Below, in pieces: positions 1 through 7,929 of a stretch of 64,000 nt of DNA. Position numbers and translations under genes: made by a program. The stretch is from M0103 sp040386155 (GTDB taxonomy: Bacteria; Bacteroidota; Bacteroidia; Flavobacteriales_D; Crocinitomicaceae): positions 1 to 64,000 of the forward strand of contig JAZKFZ010000005.1 of the NCBI GenBank assembly GCA_040386155.1, given 5' to 3'. Numbering within the stretch: position 1 is the stretch's first letter; every line of letters begins with the position of its first letter. The notes under the pieces were generated by a model, which ran no database searches, was not told the origin of the DNA, and saw only the letters and a list, made by a program, of their open reading frames with translations.

Positions 1-37
1 TGGCGAACATGTTCGCCATTTAGCGAACTTGCTAAAA
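1..37. repeat. Interlocking palindromes at the left edge
   Basis: Bases 1-18 read TGGCGAACATGTTCGCCA, a perfect 18-base palindrome. Its right half (GTTCGC, 11-16) also pairs with GCGAAC at 23-28, and TTTAGC (20-25) pairs with GCTAAA (31-36). Each half-site can therefore pair with either neighbour. The element may continue left of the window. It could be a regulator-binding array or a REP-like extragenic repeat; a similar arrangement occurs at 36984-37084. The rest of the 1-192 stretch holds only the promoter of the next gene. Confidence 0.6.
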
Positions 38-144
38 AATAATTCCAACTTCTTAGATGATGCTAAAAAGCAGTCATAACTTGAGTTTTCTCAATTTTGA
101 CGCTCTAAAAAATTGTTAAATTTTCAAAATTATAGTACTATGTA

Positions 145-176
145 TTGCATAGTTCAATCTTTTACATATATCTTTG
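145..176 (+). promoter_or_regulatory. Promoter of the PadR-family gene
   Basis: TTG at 145-147, a 21-base spacer, and TATCTTTG at 169-176 match the Bacteroidota sigma consensus TTG-N17-23-TAnnTTTG. Transcription would start near 180-184, so the ATG at 145 lies upstream of the transcript and the ATG at 193 is the real start. Confidence 0.7.
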
Positions 177-192
177 TATAAAATTATTAAGC

Positions 193-522
193 ATGAGTTT
201 AGAAAATACACAAGCACAAATGCGAAAAGGAATCTTAGAATTCTGCATTTTGTCGATTCTGGACAAAAAAGAGGCCTACCCTTCAGAAATTCTTGAAACC
301 CTGAAAGATTCAAAACTGATTGTGGTAGAAGGTACTTTATATCCTTTGTTGACACGTCTAAAAAACATTGAGCTACTCTCCTATCGATGGGAAGAATCGC
401 TTTCTGGACCGCCACGAAAGTATTTTGCGTTGACAAAAATGGGGAAAACTTTCTTGGACGAATTAAATGAAACCTGGAGTGAATTAAGTAATGCCGTAAA
501 CAACATCACCAAAAAAAATTAA
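193..522 (+). CDS. PadR-family transcriptional regulator
   Basis: This is a 109-residue winged-helix protein of the PadR family, DNA-binding regulators that usually repress genes next to them. The family signature is clear: a KGILEFCILSIL first helix (about residues 11-22), VEGTLYPLLTRLK in the recognition region, then SGPPRKYFALTKMGKTFL in the wing and dimer helix. The start at 193 is chosen because the promoter -7 box lies at 169-176. The next gene begins 6 bases after the stop and encodes a PspC-domain membrane protein. A PadR regulator upstream of a PspC protein is a common Bacteroidota pair, so this regulator probably controls that membrane-stress-type partner. The ligand is unknown. Confidence 0.92.
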   Translation: MSLENTQAQMRKGILEFCILSILDKKEAYPSEILETLKDSKLIVVEGTLYPLLTRLKNIELLSYRWEESLSGPPRKYFALTKMGKTFLDELNETWSELSNAVNNITKKN

Positions 523-528
523 AAGATT

Positions 529-2070
529 ATGAAAAAGACCGTTTCTGTGAATATAAAAGGCCAAAACTTCCTCATTGAAGAAGATGGTTACGATTTGTTG
601 AGTAATTACATCAATAAATTGAAAGCGCGATTAGCCAATGAAAAAGGTGGTGAAGAAATTATCGATGACATCGAATATCGAATCGCTGAACTTTTCTTTC
701 AATCGCTTTCTGAAAATAAGCAAGTAGTGGAATATCAAACTGTTGTTTCTGTTTTAAAAACACTTGGAGACCCTGCTGATTTCATTGAAGAAGAGGAAGA
801 AGGACCAAAAAACTTTGCGCACCAAGAATCGAATGGACATTTTCGTGATAAACGAATGTTCCGCGACAAGGACAATGCTGTTATTGCTGGTGTTGCAAGT
901 GGGCTTTCTAACTACTTTAATGTAGATGTATTTATCATTCGCTTAATTTTCGTCTTATTTCTATTGCTTGGTGGTTTTGCAATTCCATTGTACATTATTT
1001 TATGGATCGTTGTTCCTCCTGCTACCAATTCAATTGAAAAACTAAAAATGCAAGGCAAACCCATCACGGTTGAATCTGTTCGTGATGAAGTGGAACAAGC
1101 TGCTGGTCGTTTTGCCGATAAATCTGAAAAATTTGCCTACAAGATGAAAAACTCTCCAGAAGTTAAAAAGAGATTCTCAGCAGTTGGCCGATTTTTCTCG
1201 ATCGCTATAGGAATTTTCACCTTGATGTTTGGACTCATTTTTCTATTCACATTTATTGCTCTCTTAACTGGAATTGGTCTTACCTTGCCTGTGCATGACC
1301 CAAGCGGAACAGTAGGATTACCAACAGCCTTCAATCTACTATTTGAAAACAGTTCAGATCACAACTTGGCTTACATTGGATTATTTACCTTGATTTTTTC
1401 AGTGGCCTTATTCTGTATCGTTCTAGCAATCCGCTTATTGTTTAGATTTTCAAACAAGTGGCTTCGCTACTCACTTATTGGCTTAGTTTTCACAGCTACA
1501 ATTGGATTTTTTGTATGTTTAACATTGGGTATTAAAACAGCTAGCGAATATAGAACCGACGCAGCAGTAGAAGAAACAGTAGGAAACTTTTCGTCAAAAA
1601 CATTTTACGTAAACACAGTCTACCCAGAACATACAATAACGCAAAACAGTGCTGTAAAAGTAAAGCTAGACAATGACGATTACTATGCTTTTTTGCTCAA
1701 AAATGATCGATTAACATCAAATGACATCGATGTTGAATTCAAAAAATCAAACGATAGTTTACTCCATGTCTACTTTGTGAAAGAAGCAAGTGGAAACACT
1801 AATCAAAAAGCATTGAAGCGTGCACAAAATATAAAACACAGCTATCAACTATCAGGCGATTCGATTTCAATAAATTGGAATTATAGCTTTCCAGTAAAAG
1901 ACAAATTGAGAGGTCAAGAAGTAAAATACATCTTTGAAGTACCTAATAATATGACCATCAATTGGAATGGAAAAACAATTAAACCTGTCTTTACTGAAGA
2001 AAGAAATTCATTTTTCGACATTAATGGATACATCAGCCATGATGGTGAATACGAAGAATGGGAAGATTGA
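529..2070 (+). CDS. PspC-domain membrane protein
   Basis: This 513-residue inner-membrane protein has a cytoplasmic N-terminal region of about 100 residues (a helical module that ends in the acidic run EEEEEG near 88-92). A PspC domain follows at about 108-165, containing RDKDNAVIAGVASGLSNYF and then a hydrophobic segment. Three more membrane segments lie at about 215-250, 280-305 and 312-335, and a C-terminal part of about 170 residues is probably periplasmic. PspC domains are linked to phage-shock-type envelope stress responses, and in this phylum PspC proteins often follow a PadR regulator, as here. The spacing of 6 bases indicates co-transcription. The function of the large C-terminal region is not recognised. 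Confidence 0.85.
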   Translation: MKKTVSVNIKGQNFLIEEDGYDLLSNYINKLKARLANEKGGEEIIDDIEYRIAELFFQSLSENKQVVEYQTVVSVLKTLGDPADFIEEEEEGPKNFAHQESNGHFRDKRMFRDKDNAVIAGVASGLSNYFNVDVFIIRLIFVLFLLLGGFAIPLYIILWIVVPPATNSIEKLKMQGKPITVESVRDEVEQAAGRFADKSEKFAYKMKNSPEVKKRFSAVGRFFSIAIGIFTLMFGLIFLFTFIALLTGIGLTLPVHDPSGTVGLPTAFNLLFENSSDHNLAYIGLFTLIFSVALFCIVLAIRLLFRFSNKWLRYSLIGLVFTATIGFFVCLTLGIKTASEYRTDAAVEETVGNFSSKTFYVNTVYPEHTITQNSAVKVKLDNDDYYAFLLKNDRLTSNDIDVEFKKSNDSLLHVYFVKEASGNTNQKALKRAQNIKHSYQLSGDSISINWNYSFPVKDKLRGQEVKYIFEVPNNMTINWNGKTIKPVFTEERNSFFDINGYISHDGEYEEWED

Positions 2071-2103
2071 CACTAGTTTAGTTTCACTAAAAAATAACAT
2101 AAG

Positions 2104-2138
2104 TTTGGGGGCATTGTTTTCGGAAATCGTTAACTTTG
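2104..2138 (+). promoter_or_regulatory. Promoter of the polyamine gene
   Basis: TTTG at 2104-2107, a 23-base spacer, and TAACTTTG at 2131-2138 fit the Bacteroidota promoter consensus. The start codon of the AdoMet decarboxylase-spermidine synthase gene lies 26 bases after the -7 box. Confidence 0.6.
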
Positions 2139-2164
2139 CCCCTTACTTTTAATCAAAAATAGAA

Positions 2165-3445
2165 ATGAATCAAGCTTTAGGAAATCACATACTTGTTGAA
2201 TTTATGAATTGCGATCCGCACATTATGAATGATGTAGCAGGAATTGAACGCGATATGGTGGCTGCCGCTCAAAAAGCAGGTGCAACTGTCATAAACTCAA
2301 CATTTCACCATTTTTCTCCTTGGGGAGTTTCAGGTGTAGTAGTGATTCAAGAAAGTCATTTAGCAATTCACACCTGGCCTGAGTATGGCTATGCCGCAGT
2401 GGATTTATTTACCTGTGGTGAAATGGATGCTTGGATCTCTTTCGACCATCTTAAAGAGTGTTTTAAATCAAAATCGTATTCTGCGATTGAAATGAAACGT
2501 GGTTCTGTGAACTTGTTGACAAGAAATGATTTTGACATGACCACCATGCGTCAAAAAGCAAGCGAATGGAGAAATCCTGAGTTCTATACACGCAACGTTT
2601 GGTTTACGGATAAAGATGAAGATCAAGCGCTTTCACTTCGATTTACTGGAGAAGTATTTTTTGATGTTCAATCGCCTTACCAACGTGTTCGTATTTTAGA
2701 ATCTTACAAATACGGTAAAATGTTGGCATTGGATGATATGGTGATGACAACGATCAATGATGAGTTCCATTACCATGAAATGATATCGCATCCTGCCATG
2801 TTTACGCATGGTAATGCTAAAAATATTTTAGTGATTGGAGCTGGAGATGGCGGTACTGTTCGCGAATTTCTTCGTCACGATGGTGTTGAGAAAGTAACAA
2901 TGGTTGAAATTGACGGTGCAGTAATCGAAGCATGTAAACTACACTTACCAGAAATCGCAGCATCATTTGATCATCCAAAATTGGAACTTTTAGTGGACGA
3001 TGGAATCGCTTTTGTAAAAACAGCGAAACAAAATTCATACGATTTAGTGATCATTGATGGTTCAGATCCCGTTGGTCCGGCTGAAGGCCTATTCTCAGTT
3101 GAATTTTACACCAACTGTTACAATTTATTGAAAGAAGGTGGTATTTTGGTGGCACAAGGTGAATCACCTAAGTTCAATCAAAAAGCATTCTCTGAATTGA
3201 ATTTAACGCTTCAGTCAATTTTTGGAAAAGAAAATGCTCCAATTTCATTGTTCTTCGTTCCTACTTACCCAACTGGTATGTGGTCGTTCCAATATGGAAT
3301 CAAAGGTGCTAAACATCCGAAAACAATCACAAACGATGCTGAAATTGAAGCATTCGTAGAAGCAAAAGGTTTACGTTACTACAATGCTGATGTGCATAGA
3401 GGTAGTTTTGCAACACCTAATTTTGTGAAAGCTTTAGTGAAATAA
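2165..3445 (+). CDS. speD-speE: AdoMet decarboxylase-spermidine synthase fusion
   Basis: This 426-residue protein joins two consecutive steps of spermidine synthesis. Residues 1-115 form a prokaryotic AdoMet decarboxylase. The self-cleavage site is Glu63-Ser64, where Ser64 becomes the pyruvoyl cofactor, and His69 and Cys84 match the processing His and catalytic Cys of the Thermotoga-type enzyme (Ser63, His68, Cys83). Residues from about 140 onward form a spermidine synthase: VIGAGDGGTVREFLRH (223-238) binds decarboxylated AdoMet, VEID (247-250) is the acidic site, and IDGSDPVGPAEGLF (297-310) is the catalytic loop. The fusion would pass decarboxylated AdoMet directly to the aminopropyl transfer step. 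The next gene encodes an arginase/agmatinase-family enzyme that could supply putrescine. The full set of catalytic residues suggests both halves are active. Confidence 0.93.
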   Translation: MNQALGNHILVEFMNCDPHIMNDVAGIERDMVAAAQKAGATVINSTFHHFSPWGVSGVVVIQESHLAIHTWPEYGYAAVDLFTCGEMDAWISFDHLKECFKSKSYSAIEMKRGSVNLLTRNDFDMTTMRQKASEWRNPEFYTRNVWFTDKDEDQALSLRFTGEVFFDVQSPYQRVRILESYKYGKMLALDDMVMTTINDEFHYHEMISHPAMFTHGNAKNILVIGAGDGGTVREFLRHDGVEKVTMVEIDGAVIEACKLHLPEIAASFDHPKLELLVDDGIAFVKTAKQNSYDLVIIDGSDPVGPAEGLFSVEFYTNCYNLLKEGGILVAQGESPKFNQKAFSELNLTLQSIFGKENAPISLFFVPTYPTGMWSFQYGIKGAKHPKTITNDAEIEAFVEAKGLRYYNADVHRGSFATPNFVKALVK

Positions 3446-3468
3446 TAATAATTGGATTTTAAGACAAT

Positions 3469-3519
3469 AGGACATCAAAATTTTAAGACGTTTCTTAATA
3501 GTATTGATGTCCTTTTTTT
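3469..3519 (+). terminator. Intrinsic terminator after the spermidine gene
   Basis: AGGACATCAA (3469-3478) pairs with TTGATGTCCT (3504-3513), and an inner stem TTAAGA/TCTTAA (3483-3488, 3493-3498) closes the loop. A seven-T run follows at 3513-3519. This should end the upstream transcript, so the ureohydrolase gene would have its own promoter. Confidence 0.65.
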
Positions 3520-3531
3520 ATGTCTAAATGA

Positions 3532-3581
3532 CCTAACATCTTCTAATCCTAATGTCTTTAAATCTTATTGTCCTAACGTCT
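3532..3581. repeat. Degenerate CCTAAYRTCT repeats
   Basis: Three copies of the ten-base word CCTAAYRTCT lie at 3532-3541 (CCTAACATCT), 3548-3557 (CCTAATGTCT) and 3572-3581 (CCTAACGTCT), with starts 16 and 24 bases apart. They fill the gap between the terminator and the next start codon. I see no clear promoter there. The role is unknown. Confidence 0.5.
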
Positions 3582-3597
3582 AAATATCAAAAAAAAA

Positions 3598-4638
3598 ATG
3601 AGCACTTTCGATCCAAACGGCGTAGGCATTGCCAACGGTAATATCTTCGGATTCCCTGTTAACGAAGCTGAAGCTGACATCGTATTAATTCCAGTTCCTT
3701 GGGATGCTACTGCTTCCTACGGAAAAGGAACTAGTAATGGTCCAAAGATCATTCTTGATGCTTCGACGCAATTGGATTTCTATCATCCTCGCCTCGATAA
3801 AGCATTTGATACAAAAGTGTACATGGCGCCAATTCCGGAGGATCTAAAATTGCAAAATGATGCACTTTGTGAGTTGTCGATCGAATACATCGATTTTTTA
3901 GAGAATGGCGGAAATTTAATGGACAGCCCCGATTTTAAAAAAACAGTTGATCACATCAATGCAATTCAGTTAGAAGTTAAAAATCAATTGAAAGCGCAAA
4001 GTAAAAAACTACTTGCACAAGGAAAAATTGTCGCTTTTTTGGGTGGTGAACACTCCACTCCTCTTGGTTTAATGGAAGCAATTGATGAGCTTTATGAAGA
4101 GTTTGGAATTCTGCAGATTGATGCCCATGCCGACCTGAGAAATGCCTACGAAGGCTTCACGCAATCGCACGCAAGTATTATGTTCAACGCGCTTCAAAAC
4201 TGTAAGAATCTTAGTAAATTGGTTCAGGTTGGAATTCGCGACATTTCAGATCAAGAAGTAGAATTGACTCAAAACGATCCACGCATAAAAACCTACTTCG
4301 ATTGGACATTGAAAGAAAATGCGTTCAATGGAAAAATTTGGAGAGACCAAGTCAATGAAATTACCTCTGAACTTCCTCAAAATGTATTCATCTCGTTTGA
4401 TATTGATGGACTCTCTCCAGAACTTTGTCCGAACACAGGAACTCCTGTCGCAGGTGGATTTATGCTAGAAGAAGTCTCCTACCTCATCTTCAAAGTGGTG
4501 GAATCTGGTAGAAAAATTGTTGGATTCGACTTGAACGAAGTGGCTCCAGGTGAACAAGGCGATTGGGATGCAAACGTGGGCGCTAGAGCGCTTTGGAACT
4601 TAGTGTGCGCTGCAGAGTTGAGCAGAAGAAATCAATAA
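3598..4638 (+). CDS. Arginase/agmatinase-family ureohydrolase
   Basis: This 346-residue enzyme belongs to the ureohydrolase family, which uses two Mn ions to cleave guanidino compounds to urea (or formamide) plus an amine. The metal ligands are visible in GGEHS, DAHADLR and SFDIDGLSP, followed by the C-terminal GFDLNEVAPG. It is longer than the usual 300 residues because of an insert before GGEHS, as in many Bacteroidota members. Its position next to the spermidine synthase fusion favours agmatinase (putrescine supply), but arginase or formimidoylglutamase activity cannot be excluded from sequence alone. No arginine decarboxylase gene is present in this window. Confidence 0.82.
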   Translation: MSTFDPNGVGIANGNIFGFPVNEAEADIVLIPVPWDATASYGKGTSNGPKIILDASTQLDFYHPRLDKAFDTKVYMAPIPEDLKLQNDALCELSIEYIDFLENGGNLMDSPDFKKTVDHINAIQLEVKNQLKAQSKKLLAQGKIVAFLGGEHSTPLGLMEAIDELYEEFGILQIDAHADLRNAYEGFTQSHASIMFNALQNCKNLSKLVQVGIRDISDQEVELTQNDPRIKTYFDWTLKENAFNGKIWRDQVNEITSELPQNVFISFDIDGLSPELCPNTGTPVAGGFMLEEVSYLIFKVVESGRKIVGFDLNEVAPGEQGDWDANVGARALWNLVCAAELSRRNQ

Positions 4639-4673
4639 TCAACTGAAAACTTTTACAAGTCAATTTAGCTTCG

Positions 4674-4681
4674 TACTTTTG
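4674..4681 (+). promoter_or_regulatory. -7 box of the small membrane protein gene
   Basis: TACTTTTG matches TAnnTTTG and lies 15 bases before the ATG at 4697. No TTG is seen at the -33 position, so the promoter is tentative. Confidence 0.4.
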
Positions 4682-4696
4682 ATGTAATAACACACT

Positions 4697-5227
4697 ATGA
4701 CAGCACAAAAAAAGAATTCAAAGCTCTTACTACTCTTTTTTGCACTTACTTTTTTGTTCATGCTGTATTCCGCCGTAATGCTATTTGTAGTAGGCGACAT
4801 TATTCCTTATCTTTTATTTTTTGTTGCATCAACACTTGCCACAGCCATGTTTTATTCCTTGTATTTGGCAAAATGGGAGGGTACTTTCGGTCGATTTCTT
4901 TTTGCAATTGCACTTGGAAACACAAGTTTACTGTTCGGATTTCAAAGCCTGCAAGAAACAATAAAGGTGATTTATCCGATCAGTATTTGGGTCGTTGTAT
5001 TAGTGATTATTTGTTCTTTGCAACGCTTTTTAGAAATCAATGAAAAGCCTCTTGCAAAAAAAATGCGCTGGCTCAACTATGGGCTAATCATTGTATTATT
5101 GCCACTACTATTGATGAAATACACGGATCCAAACGTGTGGAACCTCATGGGGATTTTTGCAGCTCTAGTATTAGGTCTCAACCTAATATTGGGATTGAGT
5201 GCACCTACAAAACATCAATCTAAGTAA
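4697..5227 (+). CDS. Small six-helix membrane protein of unknown function
   Basis: The 176-residue product is almost entirely hydrophobic. I count six likely membrane segments, at about residues 10-32, 36-58, 66-84, 92-110, 122-140 and 146-168, with short polar loops and a basic C-terminal tail. I do not recognise the family. Its stop overlaps the end of the convergent NlpC/P60 gene by 13 bases. A -7 box 15 bases upstream suggests its own transcription. Confidence 0.7.
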   Translation: MTAQKKNSKLLLLFFALTFLFMLYSAVMLFVVGDIIPYLLFFVASTLATAMFYSLYLAKWEGTFGRFLFAIALGNTSLLFGFQSLQETIKVIYPISIWVVVLVIICSLQRFLEINEKPLAKKMRWLNYGLIIVLLPLLLMKYTDPNVWNLMGIFAALVLGLNLILGLSAPTKHQSK

Positions 5228-6111
5228 GACCCAAAGCTGTACAAACGCTTTTTCCAATAGTCAGAATTGTCTATATCCGTTATGATGACGCCTTTCGACG
5301 AACTCGCATGAATCATTGTCAGGGGTTTACCTTTATCAGAGATTATGATGCCCACGTGCGAAATTCCAGAACCATTATCGAAAAACACTAAGTCGCCTTT
5401 CTGCACTGTTTTTTCCTTTTGCTTTTTCGATTTTTCAAATTGATCTACCGCTCTACGTTCCAATGTGATGCCAGCTTGCTTATAAACGTACCCTGTAAAG
5501 CCACTGCAATCAAACCCTTGAGGATCATCTCCTGCCCAAACATAGGGAACACCTAATTGTTTTTTTGCGTTTGCAATAATACTTTCACGGTCCTTAGACA
5601 CTGGTGTGCTCGGTTCATTAGGATCGACCACTGGACCTTTATCATTATCCTGTAAATCTGGTACATCGGTGAAAAGTTGCTTCAACACCAATTGAATTTG
5701 CTCAAAGGAGGCCTTATCGCCTACTCTTTTTAAATCTGCTGCAAAGGCAAGCAAATCTGTTTTTAAGGCAGTCATTTCATACTGGTGGGCACTCAAGACT
5801 TTTGGTCCGTCCGCAGATTTTCGAACATCTGTAAACAAAGTGTAGGCTTCTGATAGCGCATTTTTATGCTGCAACAACCAATGTTCATTTTGCGACAACT
5901 GAAACATGGAAAGCGCTTTATAAAAACTCGGAACTTGTGAAAAATCAAAATCAGGTCGATCCAATAAACGATTGGCCTTGCGATATACTGCCTTGTAGTG
6001 ACCTTGGGCATACAGCATTTCCAACTGATCAAACTCTATCACCTGCGCATGAGTCACCTGCCCGAACAACAAAAAAGTCGCCACTACAAAAATTCCTTTC
6101 AAAAAATTCAT
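5215..6111 (-). CDS. Secreted NlpC/P60 cell-wall peptidase
   Basis: This 298-residue protein has a signal peptide (residues 1-22, ending THAQ), a helical region of about 130 residues that may be TPR-like, a Pro/Asp-rich linker near 157-172, and a C-terminal NlpC/P60 domain (about 176-298). The catalytic Cys202 lies in DCSGF, His252 in SHVGI and His268 in IHASS, so the triad is complete. Such enzymes cut the D-Glu-diaminopimelate bond of peptidoglycan peptides in the periplasm. It probably acts in wall turnover or recycling. It converges on the preceding gene with a short overlap. Confidence 0.9.
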   Translation of the reverse strand: MNFLKGIFVVATFLLFGQVTHAQVIEFDQLEMLYAQGHYKAVYRKANRLLDRPDFDFSQVPSFYKALSMFQLSQNEHWLLQHKNALSEAYTLFTDVRKSADGPKVLSAHQYEMTALKTDLLAFAADLKRVGDKASFEQIQLVLKQLFTDVPDLQDNDKGPVVDPNEPSTPVSKDRESIIANAKKQLGVPYVWAGDDPQGFDCSGFTGYVYKQAGITLERRAVDQFEKSKKQKEKTVQKGDLVFFDNGSGISHVGIIISDKGKPLTMIHASSSKGVIITDIDNSDYWKKRLYSFGSYLD

Positions 6112-6278
6112 ACCACAAAATAACGCAATATCCGTAAAGCAATTTCATCAAGCAAAGAAATCGATTCACATCCTTTTGTTGAATTAATTCACCATTTAAC
6201 ACAAATTACCATTCAATTCAGTAATTAATGGAACGATTTTTCGTTAGAACGTTTAACTTTACTAATCATTGATATCCT

Positions 6279-7871
6279 ATGAATAAGTTTTTCTCCTTCT
6301 GTTTTGCTGTCGTTGTTGCACTTCAACTTTCTGCACAAAGCACCCCCAACAAAGTTGCCACCTCTCAAAAATTTGAAGAAGTGTTAATGTACATCAATAA
6401 AATGTATGTGGATACTGTCAACGATATTCAGCTGACTGAAGCAGCGATAGTTGGAATGTTAGAAAAATTAGACCCCCACTCCACCTATATTTCAAAAGAA
6501 GAAGTGGATGAAGCAAATCAATCCATCAACGGAAGTTTTGTTGGAATTGGAATTCGTTTTCAAATATTGAAGGATACCTTGATGGTAATTGCCACCATTC
6601 CAGGTGGACCTTCAGAAAAACTAGGAATTCAACCGGGTGATAAAATCACGAAGATTGAAAACATAAATATTGCTGGCATTGGATTGAAAAACAATCAAGT
6701 TCGCGAGAAATTAATGGGTGAATTGGGCTCAAAAGTACGCGTTGAAATTCAGCGAAGAAGCATGAAAAAACCACTCGACTTTATCATTATGAGAGACAAT
6801 ATTCCAATAAATTCAGTGGATTCTTATTACATGCTGACCCCAGAAATAGGCTACATCAAGTTAAATAGCTTTTCTCGCACAACCATGGAAGAAGTTGCGA
6901 GAGCTTTAAAAGAATTGAAGGGACAAGGAATGAAGGATTTAATTTTCGATCTTCAAGACAATGGCGGTGGATTACTTTATGCTGCTCAACAATTGGCTGA
7001 TGAATTTCTTTCAGGAGAGAAATTGGTGGTTTATTCGGAAGGAAGAGCGCAACCAAGAAGCGATTTGAAAGCTGGTAAAAAAGGATTATGGGAAGATGGA
7101 AGAGTAGTGGTATTAACCGATGAATACTCTGCTTCTGCTAGTGAAATTCTTTCAGGTGCTATTCAAGATTGGGATAGAGGCGTTATTGTTGGAAGAAGAA
7201 CCTACGGTAAAGGATTGGTGCAACGCCCAATTGACTTAACAGACGGATCTCAAATGCGTTTAACGATTGCGCGCTATTACACGCCATCTGGACGCTGGAT
7301 TCAAAAACCTTACGATGATGCGGAAAATTACAAAAACGACATCGCTAATAGATTAGAACACGGTGAATTAAGCAATTCGGATTCTATCAAATTTCCTGAC
7401 TCACTAAAATATTATACCCTCGTAAACAAACGGTTGGTGTATGGCGGTGGTGGAATTATGCCAGATGTTTTCGTTGGAATTGACACTAGTGGAATTACGG
7501 ATTACTACCGTGATTTGGTGCAAAAAGGACACGTAAATTCATTTTTATTGGATTACATCGACAGAAATCGTGATGAAATATTGGCGAAATATCCAAATTT
7601 TGATGCCTTTAACAACACCTTTTATGCTGACAAAAAACTGTTGGACGAATTCTTCAAGTATGTTGAGAAGGAGGACAAAGAATTAAAATTCAATCAAGAG
7701 CAATACAATACAAGTGAAAAATTATTGCTGACGCGAATGAAGGCCATCATTGCTCAAAATATTTGGGGCTTCAGTGAATCGTACCAAATCACCAACAAAG
7801 ACAACAATATTGTGCAGCGAGCAGTGAAAGTACTTGAAGGGAATGAATACGATCAATTATTGAAAAAATAA
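6279..7871 (+). CDS. S41-family C-terminal processing protease
   Basis: This 530-residue exported serine protease has a signal peptide (1-20, ending LSAQ), an N-terminal helical region with the family signature LDPHSTYIS (64-72), a PDZ domain (about 85-165) and the S41 catalytic domain (about 185-350). The Ser of SASASEI (near 284-290) and Lys311 of TYGKG form the catalytic dyad. Such proteases degrade or trim envelope proteins from unstructured C-termini selected by the PDZ domain. The C-terminal 150 residues are an accessory helical region typical of Bacteroidota forms. A long palindrome begins at the last base of its stop codon and could stabilise or end the transcript. Confidence 0.92.
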   Translation: MNKFFSFCFAVVVALQLSAQSTPNKVATSQKFEEVLMYINKMYVDTVNDIQLTEAAIVGMLEKLDPHSTYISKEEVDEANQSINGSFVGIGIRFQILKDTLMVIATIPGGPSEKLGIQPGDKITKIENINIAGIGLKNNQVREKLMGELGSKVRVEIQRRSMKKPLDFIIMRDNIPINSVDSYYMLTPEIGYIKLNSFSRTTMEEVARALKELKGQGMKDLIFDLQDNGGGLLYAAQQLADEFLSGEKLVVYSEGRAQPRSDLKAGKKGLWEDGRVVVLTDEYSASASEILSGAIQDWDRGVIVGRRTYGKGLVQRPIDLTDGSQMRLTIARYYTPSGRWIQKPYDDAENYKNDIANRLEHGELSNSDSIKFPDSLKYYTLVNKRLVYGGGGIMPDVFVGIDTSGITDYYRDLVQKGHVNSFLLDYIDRNRDEILAKYPNFDAFNNTFYADKKLLDEFFKYVEKEDKELKFNQEQYNTSEKLLLTRMKAIIAQNIWGFSESYQITNKDNNIVQRAVKVLEGNEYDQLLKK

Positions 7872-7914
7872 ATATAATGTAGGGGCGAAAAATATTTCGC
7901 CCCTACATTATATT
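7871..7914. repeat. REP-like perfect palindrome with 20-bp arms
   Basis: Bases 7871-7890 and 7895-7914 are perfect reverse complements with the four-base loop AATA. The GC-rich core GTAGGGGCGAAA resembles palindromic repeats (GTAGGGGCGAA...TTCGCCCCTAC) that I recall as common between genes in many Bacteroidota and cyanobacteria. It sits between the protease stop and the DUF1573 lipoprotein start. It could act as a transcript-end hairpin or be a mobile REP/MITE element. No second copy occurs in this window. Confidence 0.75.
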
Positions 7915-7916
7915 TG
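7909..7916 (+). promoter_or_regulatory. -7 box inside the palindrome
   Basis: TATATTTG overlaps the right arm of the palindrome and lies 13 bases before the ATG at 7930. No TTG is seen at a suitable upstream distance, so this is a tentative promoter for the lipoprotein gene. Confidence 0.35.
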
Positions 7917-7929
7917 TAAAAAATTCAAC

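Noticed and set aside
145..192. Upstream in-frame ATG of the PadR gene
   Set aside because: It lies within the promoter, before the -7 box at 169-176, and the family starts near the ATG at 193.
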